Below the pieces are notes generated by a model that ran no database searches, was not told where the DNA came from, and was given only the letters and a program-made list of their open reading frames with translations. Shown in pieces: positions 34,817 through 41,910 of a stretch of 64,000 nucleotides of DNA (the stretch's first letter is position 1; every line of letters begins with the position of its first letter). Position numbers and translations under genes: made by a program. Location of the stretch: NCBI GenBank assembly GCA_002480565.1, contig DLCK01000030.1, forward strand, positions 126,328 to 190,327. Direction: 5' to 3'. Source of the DNA: Phycisphaerales bacterium UBA7800 (GTDB lineage Bacteria > Planctomycetota > Phycisphaerae > Phycisphaerales > Phycisphaeraceae).

Positions 34817-35236
34817 AGCAAATATCCTTCGTAATCACGCTTAAGTGTCTGTCCGTATGTTGCAGAGGATTTTAGCACGGTCAGCGGGATGCTGCGAACG
34901 GGGGCAGGCGATTCAATGGATATAGGACGTTGACCACAGCGGGTATTGATCCACATTTCAAGCAACATCTTGATGAGCAGGCCAAGACAAAACAAACACC
35001 CTGATCAATGCCTGTGGGGTTGTCATCTCGAATAACAGGCCATTTCAAGCGGTATACGGCCACTTATTTTGCCTGTATTACTCAATCGTCACAGACGGCC
35101 ACTTTTGCCGGTGTTCTGACTTTGTTGTTTGGCATTTGAATAACCCAAATCGTTTGTTTCCATCAGGTCCAAGGCACTCTGGCGTCAGAGTTCCCGCTCA
35201 CTGGTCCGACGACGCTTTGCAAGGAAAGAACACCTC
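34817..35236. other. 420-bp divergent intergenic region between clpP and the PEP-CTERM gene
   Basis: No gene seen. It contains two copies of ACGGCCACTT (35056-35065 and 35095-35104), each followed shortly by TTTTGCC, spaced 39 bp, and a short hairpin CTCTGGCGTCAGAG near 35178. AAGGA precedes the PEP-CTERM ATG by eleven bases. Confidence 0.6.
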
Positions 35237-35968
35237 ATGAACAAGAAGATCCTCAAGACAATTTGTGCATCACTGGCGGTTGCTGCTGCAGGACTAACGA
35301 CATCCGCCAACGCCGCAGTGATCACCGGCTTAACCCTGGGCGATACCAGCACCGACACCGTCTATGTCGGCTCAGACCCCACGCTCAAAAGTGTGGCGGA
35401 CAGCTTCGGCATCACAATCGGTGGCAACCCCATCAATACCACAACCGACCAGACACAGTGGCAAGCCTTCACCGTCACCGGCGGCGCAGCCAATGTCACC
35501 TTTGAATACCTCGGCTCCTCAGCGAGCTACAACAACCAATTGGGCGTGGCATACGCACCGCTGAGTAATCCGACCAATTTCAGCTACCTGCATGCCTTTA
35601 CCAACAATATTGATGCAGTGGGAACCAGCGCAACGGTCACCGTCGCTGAAGACTCCATCTTCGGCTTCTATGTCAACGTCAACTCCGGCAGTGAACAGTT
35701 CTTTAGCATCAACGACCTAAATGATGACAACAAAGGTTCACTGGTGACCGATCACTTCCTGATCTTCGACACCGACCAGGGCCTGCTCGTAGGGTTGGAA
35801 GACATCCGCTACAACAAAGACACCGGCAAGCTTGGCGACCAGGACTACAACGACGTGATCTTCAACGTCAAGGTCTCAGGTGTCCCCGAACCCGCCAGTG
35901 CCGCCCTGCTGCTCATCGGCGGAGCCATGCTGCTGGGCCGCAATCGCAAGAAACGCCCCCAGCACTAA
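35237..35968 (+). CDS. PEP-CTERM-anchored exported protein with DUF4114 domain
   Basis: Exported protein of 243 residues. An N-terminal signal peptide (LAVAAAGLTTSANA) is followed by a beta-rich domain and a DUF4114-like C-terminal region (FGFYVNVNSG, DHFLIFDTDQGLLVGLEDIR, DQDYNDVIFNVKV). The C-terminus is a PEP-CTERM sorting signal: VPEPASAALLLIGGAMLLG followed by the basic RNRKKR. Such proteins are processed by an exosortase and are usually surface or exopolysaccharide associated. No exosortase is in the window. A strong terminator follows, so it is a single-gene transcript. Confidence 0.9.
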   Translation: MNKKILKTICASLAVAAAGLTTSANAAVITGLTLGDTSTDTVYVGSDPTLKSVADSFGITIGGNPINTTTDQTQWQAFTVTGGAANVTFEYLGSSASYNNQLGVAYAPLSNPTNFSYLHAFTNNIDAVGTSATVTVAEDSIFGFYVNVNSGSEQFFSINDLNDDNKGSLVTDHFLIFDTDQGLLVGLEDIRYNKDTGKLGDQDYNDVIFNVKVSGVPEPASAALLLIGGAMLLGRNRKKRPQH

Positions 35969-36013
35969 ACCGGAAATCAACAGTTTGATCAGCTCCTTGT
36001 ATAAGAGTCTGAC

Positions 36014-36049
36014 GCGAAGGCCATCATCACGGTGGCCTTCGCTTTTTTT
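36014..36049 (+). terminator. intrinsic terminator after the PEP-CTERM gene
   Basis: GCGAAGGCCA (36014-36023) and TGGCCTTCGC (36033-36042) form a perfect 10-bp stem, 9-base loop, followed by seven T. Confidence 0.93.
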
Positions 36050-36087
36050 ATCATTTTGTAATGGCGATTAGTGGTGGATTAGATCAA

Positions 36088-36177
36088 TTAACCGCTTGCG
36101 GTTTAGCGTTCCAAGAATCTGTTGGTCACCTAAACTGATTTGAGTCTCGCCTGCACTGCTAAACCGCAAGCGGTTAA
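36088..36177. repeat. dispersed palindromic repeat, copy A
   Basis: The best-preserved copy: TTAACCGCTTGCGGTTTAGC at 36088-36107 is the exact reverse complement of 36158-36177. The 50-bp interior includes GATTTGAGTCTCGCCTGC, similar to the interior of the other copies. Total 90 bp. No coding sequence; it lies after a terminator. Confidence 0.88.
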
Positions 36178-36182
36178 GACCC

Positions 36183-36235
36183 TCCCTACTCCCTAATCAT
36201 CACTATCCCTTGCTCCCATCAGACTCCTGTCGTAT
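36183..36235. repeat. partial copy of the respiratory-cluster heptad repeat
   Basis: TCCCTAC and TCCCTAA (36183-36196) are two heptads in the orientation of the right-hand arrays, and the following bases end with GACTCCTGTCGTAT, matching the spacer of the actE-actF array. It lies just before and partly over the start of a small gene. Confidence 0.55.
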
Positions 36236-36239
36236 GATC

Positions 36240-36440
36240 ATGTGCGTGAAACAGCTTCAATCCATCATCGTGATTCTGATGACTTTGCTCGTGTCGACAT
36301 CGCCGCTTTTTGCTCAGGCATCAAGCGTGGACAAGGCACCAGAGCAGGGCAGACTGTTGTCCATGTTCCTGGCATTTATCCTTGCGACTGCCATTATTGT
36401 GGCCAGCATCTGGGGATCACGCCGTGGACATCAGGACTAA
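36240..36440 (+). CDS. small exported or membrane protein, unknown
   Basis: About 66 residues (in-frame starts also at 36210 and 36234). A signal-like segment (IIVILMTLLVSTSPLFAQAS) is followed by a short linker and a span (LLSMFLAFILATAIIVASIW) with a basic tail RRGHQD. No recognisable family. No ribosome site is evident. It lies upstream of other small exported proteins and the ExbB/ExbD operon. It might be mistaken for noise, but the two hydrophobic helices with a cleavage-like site argue for a real gene. Confidence 0.5.
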   Translation: MCVKQLQSIIVILMTLLVSTSPLFAQASSVDKAPEQGRLLSMFLAFILATAIIVASIWGSRRGHQD

Positions 36441-36628
36441 CTAGCGGCCCCCGGAATTGTTTCCCGGATGTCGATTGACGAAAACATCCTGCCTGGGTGT
36501 GCAAGTCTGGTGGATATCCTATTGAACTGATGCACAAGTGCGGTCAACGGAGGATCAGAATCAGCACTTGCCTGCCTTGATGCAACCTCAACACGGATAT
36601 GATGGTTTAAATTCTCAGGAGGTATACG

Positions 36629-36910
36629 ATGAGTAAACGCTCACTACCGGCGCTGATCGCGCTGAATGTCGTCCTGTTGCTGGCATTGGCTCTGGTGAGT
36701 TTGTCGCCTTCACCGGCACAGGCTCAAGGGTTTGCCGCAGCACGTTTTCTGATGGTCTCAGGCCCAACCACCGGGCGAAGCCAACAGGATGTGATCTATG
36801 TGATTGAAATGAACTCCGCCCGTGTCCTTGCCGCGTTTTACAACTCCGGCACCGATACATGGGAAGTCATCGGCGGCGCGAATATGCTCAATCAATTCCG
36901 TGGCAACTAA
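36629..36910 (+). CDS. small exported protein, paralogue of the next gene
   Basis: 93 residues. A signal peptide (ALIALNVVLLLALALVSLSP, ending AQAQ) is followed by a domain of about 55 residues whose core DVIYVIEMNSARVLAAFYNS resembles DEVLCVLENNSQRLLIYNTD of the next gene, suggesting a duplicated small beta domain. AGGAGG six to seven bases before the ATG is a strong ribosome site. No function known. It is 25 bp upstream of its paralogue. Confidence 0.75.
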   Translation: MSKRSLPALIALNVVLLLALALVSLSPSPAQAQGFAAARFLMVSGPTTGRSQQDVIYVIEMNSARVLAAFYNSGTDTWEVIGGANMLNQFRGN

Positions 36911-36934
36911 CCTCAGCACCAAAGGACTCGAATC

Positions 36935-37267
36935 ATGAACAGATCCACACTGGCCTGTTATGCCTTGCTCGCGTCAGCTTTTGTGCTGTCGGCGATCCTC
37001 TTTGTACAAATGCAATCCAAGAGTATTCTCTCAGAAGCCAACGCATCAATGGTCGTGAATGACGCACCCGTCAGCGCCATGACATTGCGGGCTCGAAACA
37101 ATGACGAAGTGCTCTGTGTCTTGGAAAACAACAGCCAACGCCTGTTGATCTACAACACCGATGTCGCTCGCAAACAACTTCGCATCGTGCAGAATATTGA
37201 CCTGGGACAGTACTTCCGCAACCTCACCCCATCCGGTGGTGGCAACAGCGGTCGGTCCTCACGATAA
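36935..37267 (+). CDS. small exported protein, paralogue of the previous gene
   Basis: 110 residues, one N-terminal hydrophobic segment (YALLASAFVLSAILFVQMQ) that may remain as anchor, then a domain similar to the one above and a Gly-Ser-rich tail (PSGGGNSGRSSR). AAGGA eight bases before the ATG. It probably forms an operon with the preceding gene. Function unknown. Confidence 0.72.
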   Translation: MNRSTLACYALLASAFVLSAILFVQMQSKSILSEANASMVVNDAPVSAMTLRARNNDEVLCVLENNSQRLLIYNTDVARKQLRIVQNIDLGQYFRNLTPSGGGNSGRSSR

Positions 37268-37608
37268 TCCGCATCCCTACAGGCGATGGGCTTAAGACCC
37301 AACACCCTGAATTTTAAGCGATTCATACTTGAGATGATCCGTAACGGACCGATCCAACGTCCCGCGTTATCACATGACTGTAAAACAACTCAATTGATTT
37401 AAAAAACAGCCGTTACAATGGCTTAACGACGTGACTGCGACGAAATGATCGCTGTTCATTGTTGCAACATCACCACCGCAGCTTACAATGGCAAAGCCTG
37501 ATCAAGCGGGTTAGGCAAAGGTGGGGTCTGAGGCCCAAAAGGCAAACAGATCACAACACGCATTCGCTCACCGGACACCCTCTGTTAGTCCGGCCTGCGA
37601 TATGTGTC
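37268..37608. other. gap before the ExbB/ExbD operon
   Basis: No strong gene, RNA or terminator seen. GTTACAATGGC and CTTACAATGGC occur 70 bp apart. A TTGATT/TACAAT pair near 37394-37419 has only a 14-bp spacer. Confidence 0.5.
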
Positions 37609-37749
37609 ATGCAAATGGATATGAGGGAATCAGGGCAACGTTTTCTATTGGATCAGGTTGATCGCATCTGCCGGGCTTTGACACGCGGGCATGTACCCCT
37701 GCACCTGCGCCTGGCAACGACAAACCAACACGAGGTAATCGAATCATGA
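37609..37749 (+). CDS. possible small protein coupled to ExbB (low confidence)
   Basis: An open frame of about 46 codons beginning at ATGs near 37609 ends in TGA overlapping the exbB ATG (ATGA). The peptide (RFLLDQVDRICRALTRGHVP, then LHLRLATTNQHEVIES) has a plausible codon pattern but no known relatives and no ribosome site. The overlap may be chance. Confidence 0.22.
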   Translation: MQMDMRESGQRFLLDQVDRICRALTRGHVPLHLRLATTNQHEVIES

Positions 37750-38504
37750 AGCAACGTACCACGACCGGCCAGTTTCCTTTCCGCATGGTCGGATTGATGA
37801 TGGCACTGTTCACCACACTGGCAACTTCAGCAGTCATGGCTGCAGATGAACTAGGCGGTATCGACGCGGCAACAGGCAAGGGACCGACCATCGTCGAACT
37901 CTTCCAAACAAGCCCCATCATCAACGGCATCATCCTGGCGCTCTCGGTCTTTGCCATCCTCTTCTTCCTGTTCTTTATCACCACCATCAACTCAGGCACA
38001 CTCGCCCCGCAACGTTTCGTCGATGACGTGAACAAACTCGTCCTCGCCAAGAAGTATGATGAAGCAGCACACTTCTGCCGAAGCCATCAAAAAATCTTCG
38101 TCGCCTCAATCATCCAACGTTGTGTCGAAAACTCAGGCAAAGACCACACCGTCATCATGGACATGATGGACTCCGAAGGTAAACGCCGTGCAGACATCCT
38201 CTGGAACCGCATCAGCTATCTGGCAGACATCGCAAACGTCGCTCCCATGCTCGGACTCCTCGGTACGGTGCTGGGTATGATCAATGCCTTTTTTGCCATG
38301 AAGTTTGAATCACTCAGCGCATCTTCCAGCGCGTTGAGCACCAGCATCGGTGCTGCCATGGCAACCACCATGTTCGGCCTGATCGTCGCGATTATCGCCA
38401 CCTTCTGCTACTCCATCGTCAAGAGCCGTCTGACCCGAAGCCTCGCCTCGGCAGAAGAAGTCGTCCACTCACTCACTGACCACATGAAGCGAGGTGATGC
38501 ATGA
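37746..38504 (+). CDS. ExbB/TolQ/MotA-family proton channel protein
   Basis: Inner-membrane proton-channel subunit that powers a periplasm-spanning partner. 252 residues: an N-terminal signal-like segment ending AVMA, a span (GIILALSVFAILFFLFFITT), a cytoplasmic domain (AHFCRSHQKIFVASIIQRC), and two C-terminal spans with APMLGLLGTVLGMINAFFAM and ALSTSIGAAMATTMFGLIVA, the family hallmark. GAGG precedes the ATG by ten bases. It overlaps the next gene by 4 bp (ATGA). The operon continues with ExbD, a lipoprotein, a TPR protein and a VWA protein. Confidence 0.92.
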   Translation: MKQRTTTGQFPFRMVGLMMALFTTLATSAVMAADELGGIDAATGKGPTIVELFQTSPIINGIILALSVFAILFFLFFITTINSGTLAPQRFVDDVNKLVLAKKYDEAAHFCRSHQKIFVASIIQRCVENSGKDHTVIMDMMDSEGKRRADILWNRISYLADIANVAPMLGLLGTVLGMINAFFAMKFESLSASSSALSTSIGAAMATTMFGLIVAIIATFCYSIVKSRLTRSLASAEEVVHSLTDHMKRGDA

Positions 38505-38923
38505 GTTTCGCCTCTGAATCCAGGGCGCGGACCCAGCCGATGCTGCCACTCTCAGCAATGGTCGACATGCTCTTTTTGCTGCTGGTCTTTTTTATGACCG
38601 TCTCAGTCTTCCGGGAGCAGGAAAAGCAGATCGACATCACGTTGCCTGACACCCAAACTGCCACAGCACCGCAGTCCAAGACGCCCATCATTGTCACCAT
38701 CACCGACAAAGGTGAAATTTACATCGGCGACCGTCCCTACGAAATCGCTCAATTGCAATCCATCATGGGCAAACTCGCAGAGCAGTTCCCCAACGAAACC
38801 GTCGTCGTCCGTGGCGATAAAGGTTCAGCGTTCGGACTTGCAGTGCAGGTCATGGACGTCGCCCGAGCATCAGGACTTCGCAACATCAGCATCGCGACAT
38901 CCAAACTCCAAAGCGAGTTGTAA
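38501..38923 (+). CDS. ExbD/TolR-family protein
   Basis: Partner of ExbB, 140 residues. One N-terminal span with the essential Asp: LSAMVDMLFLLLVFFMTVSV. Periplasmic domain from about residue 45, ending GLRNISIATSKLQSEL. The start overlaps the exbB stop (ATGA). The periplasmic domain is repeated in the following lipoprotein gene. Confidence 0.92.
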   Translation: MSFASESRARTQPMLPLSAMVDMLFLLLVFFMTVSVFREQEKQIDITLPDTQTATAPQSKTPIIVTITDKGEIYIGDRPYEIAQLQSIMGKLAEQFPNETVVVRGDKGSAFGLAVQVMDVARASGLRNISIATSKLQSEL

Positions 38924-38941
38924 ATCCATCGAGGTCTCACC

Positions 38942-39355
38942 ATGTCCAACAAGTTCAATCGCAGTCACCTGCAACATCAAAGCCCACTGAAACGTACAGT
39001 CCAGTACGGCATGATGCTGGTAGCCGCGATCACCTTGAGCTTGCTTGGCGGTTGTGCCTGCAGTGGCCAATCCTGCCCGTCAAAGGTCAAGCCCCAACAA
39101 ATGTCCATCGTATCGCCATTGGTGCTTGAGATTGATGTCAACGGACAGATTAGCTGTGAAGGACAAACCTGCGAACTACAGCAGGTGGACACCTTGATGA
39201 GTCAATTAGCCAAGGACAATCCAGACCGGCAAATGCTGCTTAAATGTCCAAAAGAACTGCAATTCGCCAAAGCGGTTCAGATTATGAGTTCTGCAAAACA
39301 AGCTGGATTCACGCAGGTGAGTATCGCGACATCGAATACAAAAAGTGAGTTGTAA
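38942..39355 (+). CDS. lipoprotein carrying an ExbD/TolR-like periplasmic domain
   Basis: 137 residues with GAGG seven bases before the ATG. A signal (MMLVAAITLSLLGGC) ends in a lipobox Cys, replacing the proton-channel helix. The rest resembles the ExbD periplasmic domain of the gene before: EIDVNGQISCEGQTCELQQV against the GEIYIGDRPYEIAQLQS region, and a nearly identical end, FTQVSIATSNTKSEL against LRNISIATSKLQSEL. It has four extra Cys after the lipobox, two of them in SCEGQTC, that may form a disulfide. It therefore looks like a duplicated ExbD that lost its membrane helix and Asp and gained a lipid anchor. Function not known; possibly a non-energised ExbD-like partner on the outer leaflet or outer membrane. 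Confidence 0.75.
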   Translation: MSNKFNRSHLQHQSPLKRTVQYGMMLVAAITLSLLGGCACSGQSCPSKVKPQQMSIVSPLVLEIDVNGQISCEGQTCELQQVDTLMSQLAKDNPDRQMLLKCPKELQFAKAVQIMSSAKQAGFTQVSIATSNTKSEL

Positions 39356-39360
39356 AAACC

Positions 39361-41910
39361 ATGATAAACGTCCAACGCTTCGGTCAACGCAGTCTTAAAA
39401 CCGCTTGTGGTTTAGCGCTCCTGCTGGCGATGATTTTTACCAGTTTCATCACCGACACCGCACAAGCTCAGAACTCTGCTGCCCATCAGCAATTTGTCTT
39501 CGCCTACCGACTGCTTCAGCGTGAGGAGTATCAACTCTCCGCCCAGGCGTTCGACGAATACCTTGCTCGATATCCACAAGACGAAAAACGTGGCGACGCC
39601 TTGTACTACCGGGCACTACTCTCACGAAACACCAGTCAAAACCAACAGGCAATCCAATACCTCGAACAAAACGTTGCCCCGATGCATGTCCCGGATCATG
39701 CGATGCTGTTTCTCAAGGGACAGATTTACTCCGACCTTGGACAGCATGAAAAAGCGATCCAGGCATTAGAGTCCATCGACCTGCAAAATCTGGATTCGGA
39801 TACCAAAGCGTCGATCTTCTATCTGCGTGGCAAAGGCTATCGGGGCCTCAACAACCTGCCGGCAGCGGCAACCCAACTCAAAGAAGTCATCAAAATCGAC
39901 TCCTCGCTCAAAGCTCAGGCCATGTTGGACCTGGCGCGGATTGAGGTCTTGATGAAGCTCCCTGCCGATGCGCTGGCAACCCTCAAAAAATGTTTACAAC
40001 TCAACAACCCGCAAGTCTCCGCCGAGGCCGGCCGCCTTGCAGGTGATCTGGCGTTTGAATTGAAAATGTACGATCAGGCCTCACAGTACTACAACGTCGT
40101 CATGACACAGTACACAGCTTCGGAACATCTGAGCCCTGCCATCACCGGCATGCTTTGGTCTTTGTACGAACAGAAGCAATACGGCCAGGTCCTTGCCACC
40201 TTCGATCAAGTCAAAAAACATCTTGGCAATCATGAACGTGTCACCGGTTGGTACCTGGCTGGTGCCTCGCATCAGGCGATGGGTGACCACAACAAAGCGG
40301 TCGCACTGTTCGGGGCGATTCTCGCTGCCGCATCAGGTTCGGATCTGGAAGACAAGGTGCTTTACCGCTTAGCCGCCAGTCAATATGAAATCGGTCAGTT
40401 CGGCGGGATGACGCAAACCATCGCCAAGCTCCGCAAAGCGTTCCCTGACTCCAAGCGACTTGCCGATGCCGGATACCTCCTGGCCACGGCTGCGCTTAAG
40501 CAAGGTGACAACAACCTCGCAGCAGCAAGACTCTCGGCCATCATCGACAGTGGTCAACGCCATCCGTTTTATACCCAGTCCCTGCTTCAACGTGCCCGGT
40601 TGTACGAATCCATCAATCAACCCGAACATGCTGTAGCCGATTATGAAACCTATGCTGCGGTCTACCCGACGGCTGAAAATCAAGTCAAACTCCCCGAGGA
40701 CACCGTCGCGCAGGCGATGGTGCGACTTGTGGATTTGAACTACCAGATCAAACGTTTTGAAGCTTCCGATCAGGCAGCTTCCAAACTACTTGAACAGCCC
40801 AAACTTGACCCGTTGGTTGAAGCAGAAGGCTTGTATCGTCGCGGTCTGGCTCAGGTGCAGATGAAGCAGTTCGCCAAAGCGATCAACACCCTTTCAGCAC
40901 TGCTCGATAAGTATCCGCAGAACCACTACCGGGCTGACAGCATCTACTACCGCGGACTCCTGGAACTGTCACTAAAGCAAACCGACAAGGCGATGGCGGA
41001 CCTCAAAGAAGCAGCGGCGGCTCAGACCTTATCCCGCCCGTTGAAGATCAATTCACTGCGACTTGCTGCGATGCTCGAACGTCAAGCCAAGCAGGATGAT
41101 GCCGCGGCAGCCACACTGGGCAGTCTGGAAAAACTCGTCGGACTCACCGGCCTGAACATTCGCGAACTGATCTGGATCGGCGAGTACTGCATGGATCGCA
41201 ATCAACCGGAACTTGCGATGAAATATCTCAAGCCCATCCTCGGTGGCAATGCTTCGGCATCCCGCGGCGAACTGTCCAAAGCCCTGATGCTCGGCGCCCA
41301 ATCCCTGCGGGCACAGGACAAGCTTCCCCAAGCGATTGATGCCTTCCGTGAAGTGGTTGCCATGAGTGTCGGTCACGGCTATCAAGCCCGTATCCAACTG
41401 GCTCGCACCTTGGCCAAAGCTGGTCAATATGATGAAGCGTTGATTGAATACCAATCCCTCATCGCTGCAGAGCAAACGCAGATCGCATGTGAAGCGCTGT
41501 ATGACAGTGGTGAACTGCATCGCCAACTTGTGCAGGTTCGACTGCGTGAAAGCGATGCCGCAGGTGCCACAGCTGAGCGTGAACAGGCGATTGTGAGCTT
41601 CAAGCGTTTGATCCTGCTTTACAGCTTCCCTGAGGTGTCGCCACTTCCTGAACTTGCCAACATTCAACTGGCGGAACTGGCTATTGAAATGGACAAGTCT
41701 GATGACGCCAAAAAGCAATTTGAGGAAATGGTTCAAGCCTATCCTGACAGTGTCTATGGCACCTATGCCACCGCGTCTTTAGCCATGATGGAAAACCGCA
41801 AGACAGTTGCGACAAGTCTGTACAAAAAGATTCGCGAAGCCGAGCCAATCGACTCACGTCTACTCACACGGATCGACAATCAAATCAAAGTATTGGGAGG
41901 TGTGCAATAA
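39361..41910 (+). CDS. exported TPR-repeat protein
   Basis: 849 residues. The N-terminal signal peptide (TACGLALLLAMIFTSFITDT, cleavage near AQA) is followed by roughly 18 to 20 tetratricopeptide-type helical repeats across the whole length, such as EYQLSAQAFDEYLARYPQD, KAIQALESIDLQNLDSDTKA and KAINTLSALLDKYPQNHYRA. It probably scaffolds protein contacts in the periplasm for the ExbB/ExbD/VWA assembly. It lies between the lipoprotein and VWA genes and its stop overlaps the VWA ATG as TAATG. The codons for its signal peptide carry a half-copy of a dispersed repeat (39398-39419). Confidence 0.88.
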   Translation: MINVQRFGQRSLKTACGLALLLAMIFTSFITDTAQAQNSAAHQQFVFAYRLLQREEYQLSAQAFDEYLARYPQDEKRGDALYYRALLSRNTSQNQQAIQYLEQNVAPMHVPDHAMLFLKGQIYSDLGQHEKAIQALESIDLQNLDSDTKASIFYLRGKGYRGLNNLPAAATQLKEVIKIDSSLKAQAMLDLARIEVLMKLPADALATLKKCLQLNNPQVSAEAGRLAGDLAFELKMYDQASQYYNVVMTQYTASEHLSPAITGMLWSLYEQKQYGQVLATFDQVKKHLGNHERVTGWYLAGASHQAMGDHNKAVALFGAILAAASGSDLEDKVLYRLAASQYEIGQFGGMTQTIAKLRKAFPDSKRLADAGYLLATAALKQGDNNLAAARLSAIIDSGQRHPFYTQSLLQRARLYESINQPEHAVADYETYAAVYPTAENQVKLPEDTVAQAMVRLVDLNYQIKRFEASDQAASKLLEQPKLDPLVEAEGLYRRGLAQVQMKQFAKAINTLSALLDKYPQNHYRADSIYYRGLLELSLKQTDKAMADLKEAAAAQTLSRPLKINSLRLAAMLERQAKQDDAAAATLGSLEKLVGLTGLNIRELIWIGEYCMDRNQPELAMKYLKPILGGNASASRGELSKALMLGAQSLRAQDKLPQAIDAFREVVAMSVGHGYQARIQLARTLAKAGQYDEALIEYQSLIAAEQTQIACEALYDSGELHRQLVQVRLRESDAAGATAEREQAIVSFKRLILLYSFPEVSPLPELANIQLAELAIEMDKSDDAKKQFEEMVQAYPDSVYGTYATASLAMMENRKTVATSLYKKIREAEPIDSRLLTRIDNQIKVLGGVQ
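39398..39419. repeat. half-copy of the dispersed palindromic repeat inside a signal-peptide coding region
   Basis: AACCGCTTGTGGTTTAGCG matches the left arm of the repeat with one mismatch, in frame, encoding KTACGLAL of the TPR protein signal peptide. No right arm is present. Confidence 0.6.

Noticed and set aside
37394..37419. TTGATT / TACAAT as a promoter for the ExbB operon
   Set aside because: Only 14 bp separate the boxes, too short for a sigma70 promoter.
37459..37749. A 96-codon gene upstream of exbB
   Set aside because: The N-terminal half has no ribosome site and an unlikely composition; only the last third is listed, at low confidence.
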